64,000 bases of DNA, from the NCBI RefSeq assembly GCF_002749975.1, contig NZ_PEIG01000016.1:1-64000 (forward strand), written 5' to 3'. A program made the position numbers and the translations under genes. Of this stretch, positions 8,527-18,315 are shown piece by piece (within the stretch, counting starts at the first letter, position 1; every line of letters begins with the position of its first letter). The notes beneath the pieces are model-generated. The model was not told where the DNA came from, did no database searches, and saw nothing but the letters and a program-made list of their open reading frames with translations. The stretch is from Gloeocapsopsis sp. IPPAS B-1203. Its GTDB lineage: Bacteria; Cyanobacteriota; Cyanobacteriia; Cyanobacteriales; Chroococcidiopsidaceae.

Positions 8527-10755
8527 ATGTCACGTCATTTTAATAGTCTTCGTACCCGCCTTAACTGTCTTGTCCTCCTTGCTGTTTTACCAGGGTTAGG
8601 ACTCACGTTTTATGCTTACACGAAAGAACTGCAGTTACGCAAGGCTTACATACGGGAGCAGGCCGTATTGTTAACACGGGTTGTCAGTACTCATCATGAA
8701 CAAGTCATTACCGACACCCAGCAGTTGCTCGCAATTTTAGCACAGCTACCTCAAATTCAAAGTAGTCATAGGATTTGTAGCTCTCTATTGAAAAGTTTAC
8801 AACAACAGTACCCGCGTTATGCATCTTTGGGAGTTGTACAACGTAGTGGTAACGTGTCGTGCAGTTCTACTCCCAGCCAAAACGTTAACCTTGCAGATCG
8901 CTCTTGGATGCGAAATGCTATCCAAAAACAGCAGTTATCTGTGAGTGATTATCAAATTGGTCGCATGACTCGTAAGCCAGTCATTGTTTTTGGCTATCCT
9001 GTCATTAATACGACAGATCGACAAGTAGAATCAGTTGTTTTTGCCTCCTTGGATTTAGCGTGGCTCAACCAATTCATTGCTCAAATTAAACTACCACCTA
9101 GTACTTCTTTAATTATTGTTGACTTCAAAGGTATCGTCCTTGCGCACTATCCCAAAACTGAATGGGTAGGCAAAGCACCTAACTTGCCAATCATTCAAAA
9201 AATTTTGGCACAAGGTAACGGTGTGGTGGAGGTTGTTGATGTCGATGGAATTCCTCGTTTGTATGCCTTTAGTAGCTTGAGTGACTTACCGCAAGTTAAC
9301 GCTTATATGGGTATTGGGCTTTCTGAAAAGGCTCCGTTTGCCATTGCTGAGCGGAATTTACAACGCAATCTACTGGGGCTAGCCATGATTACTGCTGGTG
9401 CGATCGCAATTTTGTGGATTGGGAGTAATGTGTTTATTCTGCATTGGATTAGACGGTTCACATATGCGATTAATCGCTTGGCAGGTGGAGATTTCACAGC
9501 CCGTATGACCTTAGAACATATTCCCCAGGAAATGCAACAGCTTGCTAATACGTTCAATAGCATGACAAGATCGCTATCCAGCCAGATTGCACAACGCAAT
9601 CAAGTTGAGCAAGAACTTAAACAAGCAAATGAGCGCTTTCAACTTGCGACAGCAGCCGTTAACGCGATCATCTACGACTGGGATCTGACTAAAAAGACAA
9701 TTACTAGAACACAAGGGCTATTTGATGTTCTTGGCTACAGGACAACAGAAGCTGATTCTACTGACGATTGGTGGTTTGAACGCATTCATCCTGACGAGCA
9801 AAAGTATGCTCGCAACTACATTGCACAAGTTCTGAAAAGTGCTTGTACTGATTTCTCTTTGGAATATCGCATCCGCAATCGAGATTGTCAGTACATTTAT
9901 GTCTGGGAAAAAGGGTTGATTGTCCGCAATCCAAATGGCAACGCAGTGCGTGTTGTCGGTAGTATCTTGGACATTACTGAGCGCAAGCAAGCTGAAACTG
10001 CACTCAGCCAGATGAATGTTACGTTAGAGCAACAAGTGCAAGAACGAACTGCGCAGCTAGCAGCAACGAACCAAGAACTTGAATCATTTTGCTATTCAGT
10101 CTCCCATGACTTACGCGCTCCTTTACGGCACATTACTGGTTTTGCAGAGGCGCTAGCACAGCAACTAGAACGCGATCGCACCGCTGATGTCAAAGTTAAT
10201 CGTTATATCGAAGCTATCCAAAGTAGTAGCGAACGCATGACGATGTTAATTGATGGCTTACTGACACTTTCTCGCGTAGGTAGAAAGCAATTAGTAGAGC
10301 AACCTGTCGAGCTTTATACGTTAGTAGAAACTGCAATTTCTTTAGTAATGAGCCAAGTTGAGGATTCCCCCAGCCGTGCTATAGAGTTTCAGGTGGATCG
10401 CTTGCCTACAGTGAGAGGAGATCCAACATTGATTCAACAGATCTTGATTAATTTAATTGATAACGCTGTTAAATTCAGTCGTGATGCACAGCCAGCAATT
10501 ATCCAAATTGGTTCTTTATCAGATCGTACTTTGTTTGTTAAAGATAACGGTGTTGGGTTTCAAATGGAATATGCCGATCAGCTCTTTAATGCTTTTCAAC
10601 GCCTACATTCACAAAGGGAGTTTACAGGAACAGGGATTGGTTTAGCAATCGTACAGCGCATTATTCATCGACACGGAGGCACAATTTGGGTTGATAGTCA
10701 ACCGAATCAAGGAACTACTTTTTATTTTAAACTCGGGCAAGTGGTTGAGGACTAG
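8527..10755 (+). CDS. Membrane sensor histidine kinase, dCache-HAMP-PAS-HisKA-HATPase
   Basis: 742 residues. Transmembrane helix 1 is near residues 11-30, followed by a periplasmic dCache-like sensor to about 280 (phrases SWMRNAIQ and VFGYPVIN are typical). Transmembrane helix 2 is near 285-303, then HAMP (305-357), a PAS fold with PAC-like end (about 375-495), a coiled coil, and HisKA with H527 in YSVSHDLRAPLRHITGF. The catalytic domain has NLIDNAVKFS, DNGVGF and GTGIGLAIV. The HisKA subtype is that of phytochrome-like kinases, which pair with small Rcp1-type regulators, and such a regulator follows only six bases downstream. The ligand is unknown. Confidence 0.93.
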   Translation: MSRHFNSLRTRLNCLVLLAVLPGLGLTFYAYTKELQLRKAYIREQAVLLTRVVSTHHEQVITDTQQLLAILAQLPQIQSSHRICSSLLKSLQQQYPRYASLGVVQRSGNVSCSSTPSQNVNLADRSWMRNAIQKQQLSVSDYQIGRMTRKPVIVFGYPVINTTDRQVESVVFASLDLAWLNQFIAQIKLPPSTSLIIVDFKGIVLAHYPKTEWVGKAPNLPIIQKILAQGNGVVEVVDVDGIPRLYAFSSLSDLPQVNAYMGIGLSEKAPFAIAERNLQRNLLGLAMITAGAIAILWIGSNVFILHWIRRFTYAINRLAGGDFTARMTLEHIPQEMQQLANTFNSMTRSLSSQIAQRNQVEQELKQANERFQLATAAVNAIIYDWDLTKKTITRTQGLFDVLGYRTTEADSTDDWWFERIHPDEQKYARNYIAQVLKSACTDFSLEYRIRNRDCQYIYVWEKGLIVRNPNGNAVRVVGSILDITERKQAETALSQMNVTLEQQVQERTAQLAATNQELESFCYSVSHDLRAPLRHITGFAEALAQQLERDRTADVKVNRYIEAIQSSSERMTMLIDGLLTLSRVGRKQLVEQPVELYTLVETAISLVMSQVEDSPSRAIEFQVDRLPTVRGDPTLIQQILINLIDNAVKFSRDAQPAIIQIGSLSDRTLFVKDNGVGFQMEYADQLFNAFQRLHSQREFTGTGIGLAIVQRIIHRHGGTIWVDSQPNQGTTFYFKLGQVVED

Positions 10756-10761
10756 ATTATT

Positions 10762-11208
10762 GTGGAAGTTGAGCCATCTCGGATTCTTCTTGTAGAAGAT
10801 GAACCTTTGAATGTTGAGCTTTTTCAACTAGCTTTAGAAAGCTACCATTTTGTGAATCAAATTGATATTTTAGATGACGGCGAACAAGCACTACAATACT
10901 TGTTAGGCACAGAAGGTAGTTTGCCAAATCGCCCATTACCCGATCTGATCTTATTAGATCTCAAGCTACCAAAAATTAGTGGGATTCAAGTTTTACAAGC
11001 AATTCGCGCTCATCCTCGCACTCGTGATATTGCCGTAGTTGTCTTAGCGTCTTCTCAAGATGACAAAGACTTAAATGCTTGTTACGCTCTAGGAGTTAAT
11101 CAGTGTGTTACCAAACCTCTTGGATTTGAAAAATTTATCAGTATAGTTCGTCAAATTGGCTTGTGTTGGGTTTTACTCAAAAAGCCACTGCTACCACCTG
11201 AATTTTAG
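10762..11208 (+). CDS. Rcp1-like single-domain response regulator
   Basis: 148 residues with a GTG start six bases after the preceding kinase, so the two are co-transcribed and very likely a cognate pair. The receiver has the acidic residues in LLVEDEPLN, phospho-acceptor D66 in LILLDLKLPKISG, and Lys in CVTKPLGF. The long insertion between helix 1 and strand 3 (LLGTEGSLPNRPLPD) is the mark of the Rcp1/CheY-like regulators that serve phytochrome-type kinases. No output domain. The next gene starts four bases downstream. Confidence 0.93.
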   Translation: MEVEPSRILLVEDEPLNVELFQLALESYHFVNQIDILDDGEQALQYLLGTEGSLPNRPLPDLILLDLKLPKISGIQVLQAIRAHPRTRDIAVVVLASSQDDKDLNACYALGVNQCVTKPLGFEKFISIVRQIGLCWVLLKKPLLPPEF

Positions 11209-11212
11209 AGGC

Positions 11213-13447
11213 ATGATCAACGTTTTTAATTGCGCTCAATCTCAGCCTGTGCAAAAGCAAAAAGGAGAACTAAGTCTAAAACTGCTGATTGTAGAGGATG
11301 TGTTAGCAGATGTCGAGTTAATGGTAATCGCTCTAGAAACAGCAGAGATCCAGTTTGTTTACGATGCAGTTGATAACTTAATACACTGCGAGCAATTATT
11401 ACAAACGAAGCAATATGATGCTGTACTAGCAGATTATCGCTTACCACAATTCACGGCATATCAAGTATTACAGTTATTGCAGCAATCAGCACAAGAAATT
11501 CCGTTAATTTTAGTTACGGGTAGTTTGGGAGAAGAAGCTGCGGTTGAATGCATCAAAGCAGGAATGACTGATTATGTCTTGAAAGAACGGTTGTTTCGCT
11601 TACCAATGGTACTTCAGCGATCGCTAGCAGAATTTGCCTTACGTCGTCAGCAAAAAGCATCAATCGTTTGCATTCAACAACAGGCACAGCAGCAAGCAAT
11701 TATCAACCGCATTGTGCAAGCAATGCGCGAAACTTTGATACTCGATGAGGTTCTTAAATCTACTGTAGACGCGCTACATGATGCTTTAAATCCTAGTCGA
11801 TGCTTCATTTCTCAGCCTGATGTTCAAAAAGAAATGTGGGTTAATCATGTTAGTGCCGCAACGTTGAATCGAGAAGATTGCATAGGTGTTAAATGTTTTA
11901 TTTATCCTCACTATCAAGAAGCATTTCAAAGAGGAGAAATTATAACTATAAGTTGTAATGATTCTAATATTCCATTAGCATTGCGAGATCTGATTAAAGC
12001 TTGGAATATAAATTCTGTTTTAATTGCTCCTTTATTATATCAACAAACACTTTTAGGAGGAATTGTGCTTCACCAATGCGATCGCGATCGCGTATGGAAT
12101 TCTGATGAAATTTCTCTAATGCAAGCTATTAGTAATCAGTGTGCGATCGCTATTCATCAAGCACAATTGTTTCGTCAACTACAGCAACAAACTCAATGGG
12201 AAAAAACACTCAATCAAATTTCTCGTTCAATAAATTCTAGTCTCGATCCTGAATACATCTTACAAGAAATTGTGCGGCTCACAGGTGAATGTTTTGCGGT
12301 TGACCGAGTCATGATTTATGCTTTAGAAAATGAGCAAATTGAAATTACGCGAGAATGGCGTTCTTCAGCAGAAATTTGTTCTTTATTAGGGTATATTACC
12401 CCTTTGACTGAGTGGAGCGCAGCTATTGATTTTTCTCCTTATAAAGTTTTTTATGCTCCACACATGGAGAAAATTCGTGCAACGTCAAAAGAAGTAGATA
12501 TCGTCAAGAGTGTTCCACAGCTAACAGTGTTAAGCGTGCCAATTTTTATTAGAGGTGAGTTTTTTGGTGGTTTAGCACTACATGCTATGACACGGGAGCA
12601 GGAGTTCTCTGAAGAAGAGATTAGTTTACTTCAAAGAATTGCTGATATGGCAGCGATCGCCTTGTACAATGCTCAAAGTTATGAACTGCTTGAAGAACTG
12701 GTCAAAAAACGAACTCAAGAGTTAGAGGCAGAAAAACTGCTTTCTGATGCAGCAAATCGGGCAAAAAGTGAATTTCTAAGTAATATGAGTCATGAGTTAC
12801 GAACTCCTTTAACTGGCATTTTAGGTTTTTCAAGTATTTTAATAGAAGAGATTTTTGGTAGTTTAAATGCTAAGCAAAAACAATACATTGCCGGTATCCA
12901 TACCTGTGGTAAACACTTATTAGAATTAATTAACGATCTTTTAGATTTAACAAAAATTGAAGCAGGGAAAGAAGAACTAGCTTTAGAAAAAATTGAAGTA
13001 CTAAAAGCATGTCAAGACTGTTTAGCTTTATTTACAGAAAACCAATTACCAGAACTACAACTGAAGTTTGCGATCGCCCCTGACATCAGTACTTGCGTTG
13101 CCGACCAAAGACGGTTAAAACAGATTTTAGTCAACTTGCTTTCTAATGCTTTTAAATTTACAGAAGTTGGTTCAATAACCTTAAAAGTTGAGCAGACTGA
13201 AGCGGCAATTTTATTTTCTGTTATTGATACTGGTATTGGCATTTCTCCTCCCGATCAAGAAACTTTATTTCAACCATTTCAGCAGCTAGATAGCGGACTT
13301 GACCGCAAATACGAAGGTACTGGCTTAGGTTTAGCTTTATCGCGCAAACTTGCACGACTGCACGGTGGTGATATCACAGTACAGTCGCAGCTTGGAAGTG
13401 GTAGTTGCTTTACCGTAATCTTGCCTCACTCCCCGCAGATCAATTAA
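11213..13447 (+). CDS. REC-GAF-GAF histidine kinase
   Basis: 744 residues from the ATG at 11213. A longer reading starts at 11156 but would overlap the upstream gene by 53 bases, so the ATG is preferred. The receiver is at the N-terminus (residues 22-140, acceptor D74 in AVLADYRLPQF). Two GAF domains follow (about 165-330 and 335-510), the second with the motif FAVDRVMIYALEN. HisKA has H527 in NMSHELRTPLTGILGFSSI, and the HATPase domain has NLLSNAFKF, DTGIGI and GTGLGLALS. The receiver-first layout suggests it takes phosphate from an upstream kinase, perhaps the one at 8527. Its GAF2-kinase half is strongly similar to the next gene's. Confidence 0.92.
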   Translation: MINVFNCAQSQPVQKQKGELSLKLLIVEDVLADVELMVIALETAEIQFVYDAVDNLIHCEQLLQTKQYDAVLADYRLPQFTAYQVLQLLQQSAQEIPLILVTGSLGEEAAVECIKAGMTDYVLKERLFRLPMVLQRSLAEFALRRQQKASIVCIQQQAQQQAIINRIVQAMRETLILDEVLKSTVDALHDALNPSRCFISQPDVQKEMWVNHVSAATLNREDCIGVKCFIYPHYQEAFQRGEIITISCNDSNIPLALRDLIKAWNINSVLIAPLLYQQTLLGGIVLHQCDRDRVWNSDEISLMQAISNQCAIAIHQAQLFRQLQQQTQWEKTLNQISRSINSSLDPEYILQEIVRLTGECFAVDRVMIYALENEQIEITREWRSSAEICSLLGYITPLTEWSAAIDFSPYKVFYAPHMEKIRATSKEVDIVKSVPQLTVLSVPIFIRGEFFGGLALHAMTREQEFSEEEISLLQRIADMAAIALYNAQSYELLEELVKKRTQELEAEKLLSDAANRAKSEFLSNMSHELRTPLTGILGFSSILIEEIFGSLNAKQKQYIAGIHTCGKHLLELINDLLDLTKIEAGKEELALEKIEVLKACQDCLALFTENQLPELQLKFAIAPDISTCVADQRRLKQILVNLLSNAFKFTEVGSITLKVEQTEAAILFSVIDTGIGISPPDQETLFQPFQQLDSGLDRKYEGTGLGLALSRKLARLHGGDITVQSQLGSGSCFTVILPHSPQIN

Positions 13448-13487
13448 TCGAGCTAGCGACCAAAGCTCAGGGAGTACACAGAGATTT

Positions 13488-16262
13488 ATGACGACAACAA
13501 GCACCCTTAGTTCAAAGATTTCTAGGGCACTCCTACGATTGCAGCAACGCATTCCCCAACCACTGCGTTATTTAGGGATGCTTCAAGCATATCTGATAAT
13601 TTGGGCAGCATGCGATGAAATTGCATTATTCTTTGCGACTGCACCAGAAATTTTTGTTTGGTATCCACCTGTAGGGTTAGATGTCACACTGCTTTTAGTA
13701 TTTGGACTACGTTATCTTCCTGCATTATTTTTAAATACACTCGTACATGAATACCTAATTACGAGTCACGATTTAGGCTTTAATACGCTATTACTTTTCA
13801 ACTTAGTCACAACATTTGGTTATGGTGGTGGCTGTGCTTTATTGCTGCGAATAATTAAAATCAACCCGCGCTTACGCACCTTGCGCGATGTGATGTGGTT
13901 TATTGTCGTCATGACAATAGTAACACCTCTAGTCGTTGGTGCATTGCAAACATTAAACATTGTTGTGCTGGGAGCAATCCCTTTATCAGGTTGGTTAACA
14001 TACACATTGCACTCCTGGGCGGGAGCAGCGACAGGAATTGCAATGCTCACACCGTTTCTTGTAATCTTGCTGCGTCAGTTACCTTGGATTTGGACTTACA
14101 AAGAGCAAGAAGCACCAGCGGTAGAGCCTCCTTTAATACCTTTGACACCGAAACAACGTCCCCAGTTGCTGTTAGAAATAGCTATGCTGTCTGTTGCAAT
14201 TTGGGCAGCTTACGGAGCGCAACGTGGACAAAGCCTAGATTACAGTTATTTTGTGTTCATGCCATTAATCTGGATTGCAATTCGGCATGGTTTTGAGAGA
14301 GCAGCAGCAGCAGTATTGTTTATCAATATTGGTGTCGCTATTTTTATTCAAGCAAAGCAGGGTAATTCCAATATTTTTGCTTTGCAATTTGGCATGATGG
14401 CAATTTCATTGACTGGTATTTTGTTAGGAGGCTTTGCCACACAACGGATGCAAGCAGAAACAGAACTCAATTATTCTGCTCAACGCCTAAAAATTTTACA
14501 CGAACTTGACCAAGTGATTTTAGCAACGCGCTCGTTAAGTGATATTGCAGCAGCTGCAGTTGCACAGATTGCTCAGATTATACCTTGTACGCGGATCAGT
14601 CTAGCAATGTTTGATTTTGAAAAAAATGAGTTTACCCTGCTGGCTATCCGCACTAACAGCGAAACTCTTGTACCAGAGATCTGTTTACCTCTTGCAGCAT
14701 TTGGCAAGCTTGAAAATTTACAACGTGGCGAGATGAATGTTGTCCAGGAAACGCTAGCGTCAGAAATGCCAACAGCAGCAGAATTATTACTAGGAAATCA
14801 TGTGCGTGCATACATAAACATTCCCTTAATTGCTCAAGGAGAACTGATTGGTTCGCTTAATTTAGCGAAAGCTTCTTTGGGTAATTTTCCTACCAAGCTA
14901 AAAGAAGTTGCTGAGCAAGTAGCTAGTATCGTTGCGATCGCCATGCAACAAGCCCGACTTTCTGAGCGCATTGAACGACAAGCACTACAAGAGCGATCGC
15001 TCAATCAAATTAGTCGTACTCTTAACTCTAGTCTCGATCCGCAAGGTGTTTTATGTCAAATTGTCCAACTTACAGGAGAATACTTCGCAGTTGATCGCGT
15101 TGTCATTTTTGCTTTTACGAATAGGCAAATTCAAGTGCTCAATGAATGGCGGATGCATGAAGAAGTTGTCTCTATGCGAAATTTTACCGCACCAATTGCC
15201 GATTGGCCTGACTTACTCGATCCCGATTCTGATTTTTTTTGCCGCCATTTCTTTCATGCTCCTAATTATGCTCAGGAGCTATCAACACCAGCACGTTTAC
15301 AGCAAATTGAACAAGCTCAAACTCTTTCTGTACTAAGTGTACCGATTTTTGTACGCGATCAGCTATTTGGTGGTTTATCAATACAGACAACAACTACATA
15401 TCGTACTTTTACGTCTGAAGAAATTAACTTGTTACAGCGCATTGCTGAACAAGCTGCGATCGCACTTTATAATGCCCGCAGTTATGAATCTTTAGAAGAA
15501 ATTGTACAGCAACGTACCCAAGAACTAGAACACGAAAAACAACTTTCAGAAGCGGCTAATCGTGCAAAAACTGAGTTTTTAAGTAATATGAGTCATGAAT
15601 TACGTACGCCACTTACTGGAATATTAGGTTTTTCCAGTGTACTTATAGAACAAGTTTTTGGTACATTAAATGATAAACAAATGCAATATTTAGAACTAAT
15701 TTCTGCTTCAGGAAAGCACTTATTAGAACTTATTAATGACTTGTTAGATTTAACTAAAATTGAAACAGCAAAAGAAGAACTACAATTAGAACAATTTTTT
15801 GTAGCAGAAGTTGCCGATGCCTGTATATCAATGTTGCAAGAACGCGCTCAATCACAGGGATTACAACTCAAATTACAAATTGCACCAGATGTTACTAGCT
15901 GTATTGCTGATAAACGCCGTTTAAAGCAAATTTTAGTTAATCTTTTAGCAAACGCAATTAAATTTACTGACTTCGGAACGGTAACTTTAGATATCGCCCA
16001 AACATCAACAGAAATTCAGTTTGCTGTAGTTGATACAGGTATTGGTATTTCCCAAGAAGATTTAGCCAAATTATTTCAACCTTTTCAGCAGTTAGATAGC
16101 GGCTTAGATCGTAAGTATGAAGGTACGGGTTTAGGCTTAGCTTTATCACGTAAGCTTGCACAACTTCACGGTGGCAATATCACCGTACAGTCAGAATTAG
16201 GGCGCGGTAGTTGCTTCACACTCCACTTACCGCTTCGCGAAGTTATAAGTTTTGAGTTTTGA
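13488..16262 (+). CDS. MASE1-like membrane GAF-GAF histidine kinase
   Basis: 924 residues. The first about 320 residues hold around eight to nine hydrophobic helices of the MASE1 integral-membrane sensor type (for example YLGMLQAYLIIWAACDEIAL). Two GAF domains follow (about 340-500 and 505-680), then HisKA with H703 in NMSHELRTPLTGILGFSSV, and HATPase with NLLANAIKF, DTGIGI and GTGLGLALSRKLAQLHGG. From GAF2 to the end it is a clear paralogue of the preceding kinase, and the two likely arose by tandem duplication with swapped N-termini. It ends the five-gene cluster, 40 bp after its neighbour. Confidence 0.92.
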   Translation: MTTTSTLSSKISRALLRLQQRIPQPLRYLGMLQAYLIIWAACDEIALFFATAPEIFVWYPPVGLDVTLLLVFGLRYLPALFLNTLVHEYLITSHDLGFNTLLLFNLVTTFGYGGGCALLLRIIKINPRLRTLRDVMWFIVVMTIVTPLVVGALQTLNIVVLGAIPLSGWLTYTLHSWAGAATGIAMLTPFLVILLRQLPWIWTYKEQEAPAVEPPLIPLTPKQRPQLLLEIAMLSVAIWAAYGAQRGQSLDYSYFVFMPLIWIAIRHGFERAAAAVLFINIGVAIFIQAKQGNSNIFALQFGMMAISLTGILLGGFATQRMQAETELNYSAQRLKILHELDQVILATRSLSDIAAAAVAQIAQIIPCTRISLAMFDFEKNEFTLLAIRTNSETLVPEICLPLAAFGKLENLQRGEMNVVQETLASEMPTAAELLLGNHVRAYINIPLIAQGELIGSLNLAKASLGNFPTKLKEVAEQVASIVAIAMQQARLSERIERQALQERSLNQISRTLNSSLDPQGVLCQIVQLTGEYFAVDRVVIFAFTNRQIQVLNEWRMHEEVVSMRNFTAPIADWPDLLDPDSDFFCRHFFHAPNYAQELSTPARLQQIEQAQTLSVLSVPIFVRDQLFGGLSIQTTTTYRTFTSEEINLLQRIAEQAAIALYNARSYESLEEIVQQRTQELEHEKQLSEAANRAKTEFLSNMSHELRTPLTGILGFSSVLIEQVFGTLNDKQMQYLELISASGKHLLELINDLLDLTKIETAKEELQLEQFFVAEVADACISMLQERAQSQGLQLKLQIAPDVTSCIADKRRLKQILVNLLANAIKFTDFGTVTLDIAQTSTEIQFAVVDTGIGISQEDLAKLFQPFQQLDSGLDRKYEGTGLGLALSRKLAQLHGGNITVQSELGRGSCFTLHLPLREVISFEF

Positions 16263-16319
16263 ATCCTAAAAAGTTTTGAGTTTTGGAAAGCGAAGAAAGG
16301 TGCTGGAGGCAATTATTAA

Positions 16320-16395
16320 AAGAATTGTCTCAACTACTCTCTTCAACTCATAACTCATAACTCAGCACTCATAACTCATAACTAGTCACTAGCCA
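16320..16395. repeat. Short dispersed repeats (AACTCATAACTCA type)
   Basis: The spacer before larE contains iterations of AACTCATAACTCA with GCACTCATAACTCATAACT and TAGTCACTAGCCACTC. The complementary form occurs at 63.8 kb. Such low-complexity strings are common between genes in large cyanobacterial genomes and have no known function. Confidence 0.7.
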
Positions 16396-16442
16396 CTCTC
16401 TCTACAATGGATCTAAGGACAAATTGTGAGTGATAAACAAAA

Positions 16443-17264
16443 ATGCTGGAGACAAAACTAGCGCAACTACAAGCATTATTTCAAGACATGGAACAGGCTT
16501 TAATTGCCTACTCTGGGGGAGTTGATAGTACCTTAGTTGCTAAGATTGCTTTTGATGTTTTAGGCGATCGCGCTTTGGCAATGACAGCGGTATCGCCATC
16601 GCTGTTACCTGAAGAGTTGGAAGATGCCAAAATCCAAGCTGTACAAATTGGTATTGCGCATCAGATTATCCAAACGCATGAAATGGATAATCCTAACTAC
16701 ACAGCCAACCCAGTAAACCGCTGCTACTTCTGCAAAAGTGAATTACACGACACGCTCAAACCGCTAGCACAACAAATGGGATATCCCTATATTGTGGATG
16801 GTGTGAATGCTGATGACTTGCGCGATTATCGCCCAGGAATTCAAGCTGCAAAAGAACGTGGCGTGCGATCGCCTCTAGCTGAAGTTGGCGTGACTAAAGC
16901 TGAAGTTCGTCAAATGTCGCAACAGTTAGGTTTACCGTGGTGGGATAAACCTGCACAACCCTGTTTAAGTTCGCGTTTTCCTTACGGCGAAGAAATTACT
17001 GTAGCTAAGTTGCAACGCGTAGGTAGGGCGGAAATGTATTTGCGAAGATTAGGTTTGCAAAATCTCCGCGTTCGTTCTGAGGGTGATACGGCGCGTATTG
17101 AGTTACCGCCAGAGAAGATTAAGGAATTTGTCTTAACAACCGATTTACAGACGCTAGTAGGAGCGTTTCAGGAGTTTGGCTTTGTGTATGTCACATTGGA
17201 CTTGGAGGGCTATCGTAGCGGTAAGCTAAATCAAGTTTTGCCACAGGTGATGACTTCAGTATAA
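16443..17264 (+). CDS. larE: ATP-dependent sacrificial sulfur transferase LarE
   Basis: 273 residues of the PP-loop ATPase superfamily. The pyrophosphatase loop is AYSGGVDSTLVAKIA (about residues 21-35), and the LarE cysteine segment is NRCYFCKSELHDTL (about 94-107). A further Cys lies in KPAQPCLSSRFPYGEEIT. LarE adenylates and sulfurates the pyridinium dicarboxylate precursor of the nickel-pincer cofactor of lactate racemase. In Lactobacillus the sulfur comes from its own Cys176; other versions carry a [4Fe-4S] cluster bound by three cysteines. Three cysteines are visible here, which hints at the cluster type, but that is inference. larB and larC are not adjacent. Confidence 0.92.
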   Translation: MLETKLAQLQALFQDMEQALIAYSGGVDSTLVAKIAFDVLGDRALAMTAVSPSLLPEELEDAKIQAVQIGIAHQIIQTHEMDNPNYTANPVNRCYFCKSELHDTLKPLAQQMGYPYIVDGVNADDLRDYRPGIQAAKERGVRSPLAEVGVTKAEVRQMSQQLGLPWWDKPAQPCLSSRFPYGEEITVAKLQRVGRAEMYLRRLGLQNLRVRSEGDTARIELPPEKIKEFVLTTDLQTLVGAFQEFGFVYVTLDLEGYRSGKLNQVLPQVMTSV

Positions 17265-17292
17265 GTTTGAACTAAAAAGACGTAGAGGAAGT

Positions 17293-17976
17293 GTGAGTTT
17301 TCAATTAGAGAATGTTGTTCCTTGGGGACGATCTTTACCAGAATATATCAAGATGTTTGGTTTGACTCTTGATGATTTTAAATTAAGAATTCTTGATTGT
17401 GCTGGTGGTCCTGCAAGTTTTAATGTAGAGATGACAAAAAGGGGTTACAAGGTTGTTTCTTGTGACCCAATTTATCACTTTACTCATGCGGAAATTGCTC
17501 AACGTATTCAAGAAACTTATCCGGTGATTCTTAAGGGCGTTCAGGAAACTCGCGATCATCTAGTATGGCAAGATATTGAATCGCCAGAACAATTAGGGAA
17601 AATTAGAATGGCGGCGATGCGTCAGTTTCTTGAGGACTTCCCTACAGGAGTTGCAGCAGGGCGATACATTACGGCTGAGTTACCAAATTTACCCTTTGAT
17701 TCAGGAGAATTTGATTTAGCTTTATGCGCGCATTTGTTATTTACTTATTCTGAGCAATTTTCATTAGAGTTTCATCTCCAATCAGTTCTAGAACTGTGCC
17801 GAGTAGCCAAAGAAGTTCGCATTTTCCCCCTACTTGTTAACTTCTCAAATGATATATCTCCTTGGTTAGAACCAGTAATGACTCATCTCCAAAACCAGGG
17901 TTACACAACAGAAATTAAGCAAGTTGCATACGAATTTCAAAAAGGTGGAAATCAGTTATTACGTGTTTATAAATAG
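17293..17976 (+). CDS. SAM-dependent methyltransferase, uncharacterised
   Basis: 227 residues with a GTG start preceded by AGAGGAA, 28 bp after larE and so probably co-transcribed. A class I methyltransferase fold is suggested by RILDCAGGPASFNVEM (motif I region), VVSCDPIYHF (motif II) and LPFDSGEFDLALCAHLLF (motif IV). The substrate is not evident. Typical small-molecule methyltransferases have a DxGxGxG loop; here it is D-C-A-G-G-P-A, a variant seen in cyanobacterial hypothetical proteins. Confidence 0.78.
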   Translation: MSFQLENVVPWGRSLPEYIKMFGLTLDDFKLRILDCAGGPASFNVEMTKRGYKVVSCDPIYHFTHAEIAQRIQETYPVILKGVQETRDHLVWQDIESPEQLGKIRMAAMRQFLEDFPTGVAAGRYITAELPNLPFDSGEFDLALCAHLLFTYSEQFSLEFHLQSVLELCRVAKEVRIFPLLVNFSNDISPWLEPVMTHLQNQGYTTEIKQVAYEFQKGGNQLLRVYK

Positions 17977-18078
17977 TAAATTGCCTCAATGATTGAACTA
18001 ATTCTCAGTTGAATAACTAAAATACTGTGGGTAATTGGTAATTATCTAGTCATTAGTCACTTCAAAGGAGTAAAAAAT

Positions 18079-18315
18079 ATGTCAATGTCTTGGGAAAAAC
18101 TACGTAAAGAAGCTGATCAACTATCAGTGAGCGATCGCCTATTATTAGTAGAAGCAATGATTCGATCTTTGAGCGATGAGCTAAGAACGCGCCCAGAACC
18201 TACCGAAGGGACACTGACACATCTACGTGGAATTCTCAAAAATGATCAGCCATCACTAACTGATGAAAAAGTTGCAGCCATGCGAGAAGAACGATTAAAG
18301 GAGAAATACCTTTAA
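18079..18315 (+). CDS. Antitoxin of a type II toxin-antitoxin pair
   Basis: 78 residues behind a strong AAAGGAG ribosome site. The sequence (MSWEKLRKEADQLSVSDRLL, then LVEAMIRSLSDELR) is of the type seen just upstream of PIN toxins in cyanobacteria. Its stop TAA overlaps the ATG of the next reading frame in TAATG, the usual translational coupling of antitoxin and toxin. The gene is intact although the toxin after it is broken, so it may now be an orphan or may cross-neutralise another PIN toxin. The family assignment rests on context and general sequence look. Confidence 0.75.
   Translation: MSMSWEKLRKEADQLSVSDRLLLVEAMIRSLSDELRTRPEPTEGTLTHLRGILKNDQPSLTDEKVAAMREERLKEKYL

Noticed and set aside
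11156..11212. Extended start of the REC-GAF-GAF kinase
   Set aside because: The extra 19 residues are non-conserved-looking and overlap the preceding regulator; the ATG at 11213 directly after that gene's stop is better.
16320..16395. AACTCATAACTCA iterations considered as a CRISPR-like array
   Set aside because: Units are degenerate, without regular spacers of constant length; filler repeat.
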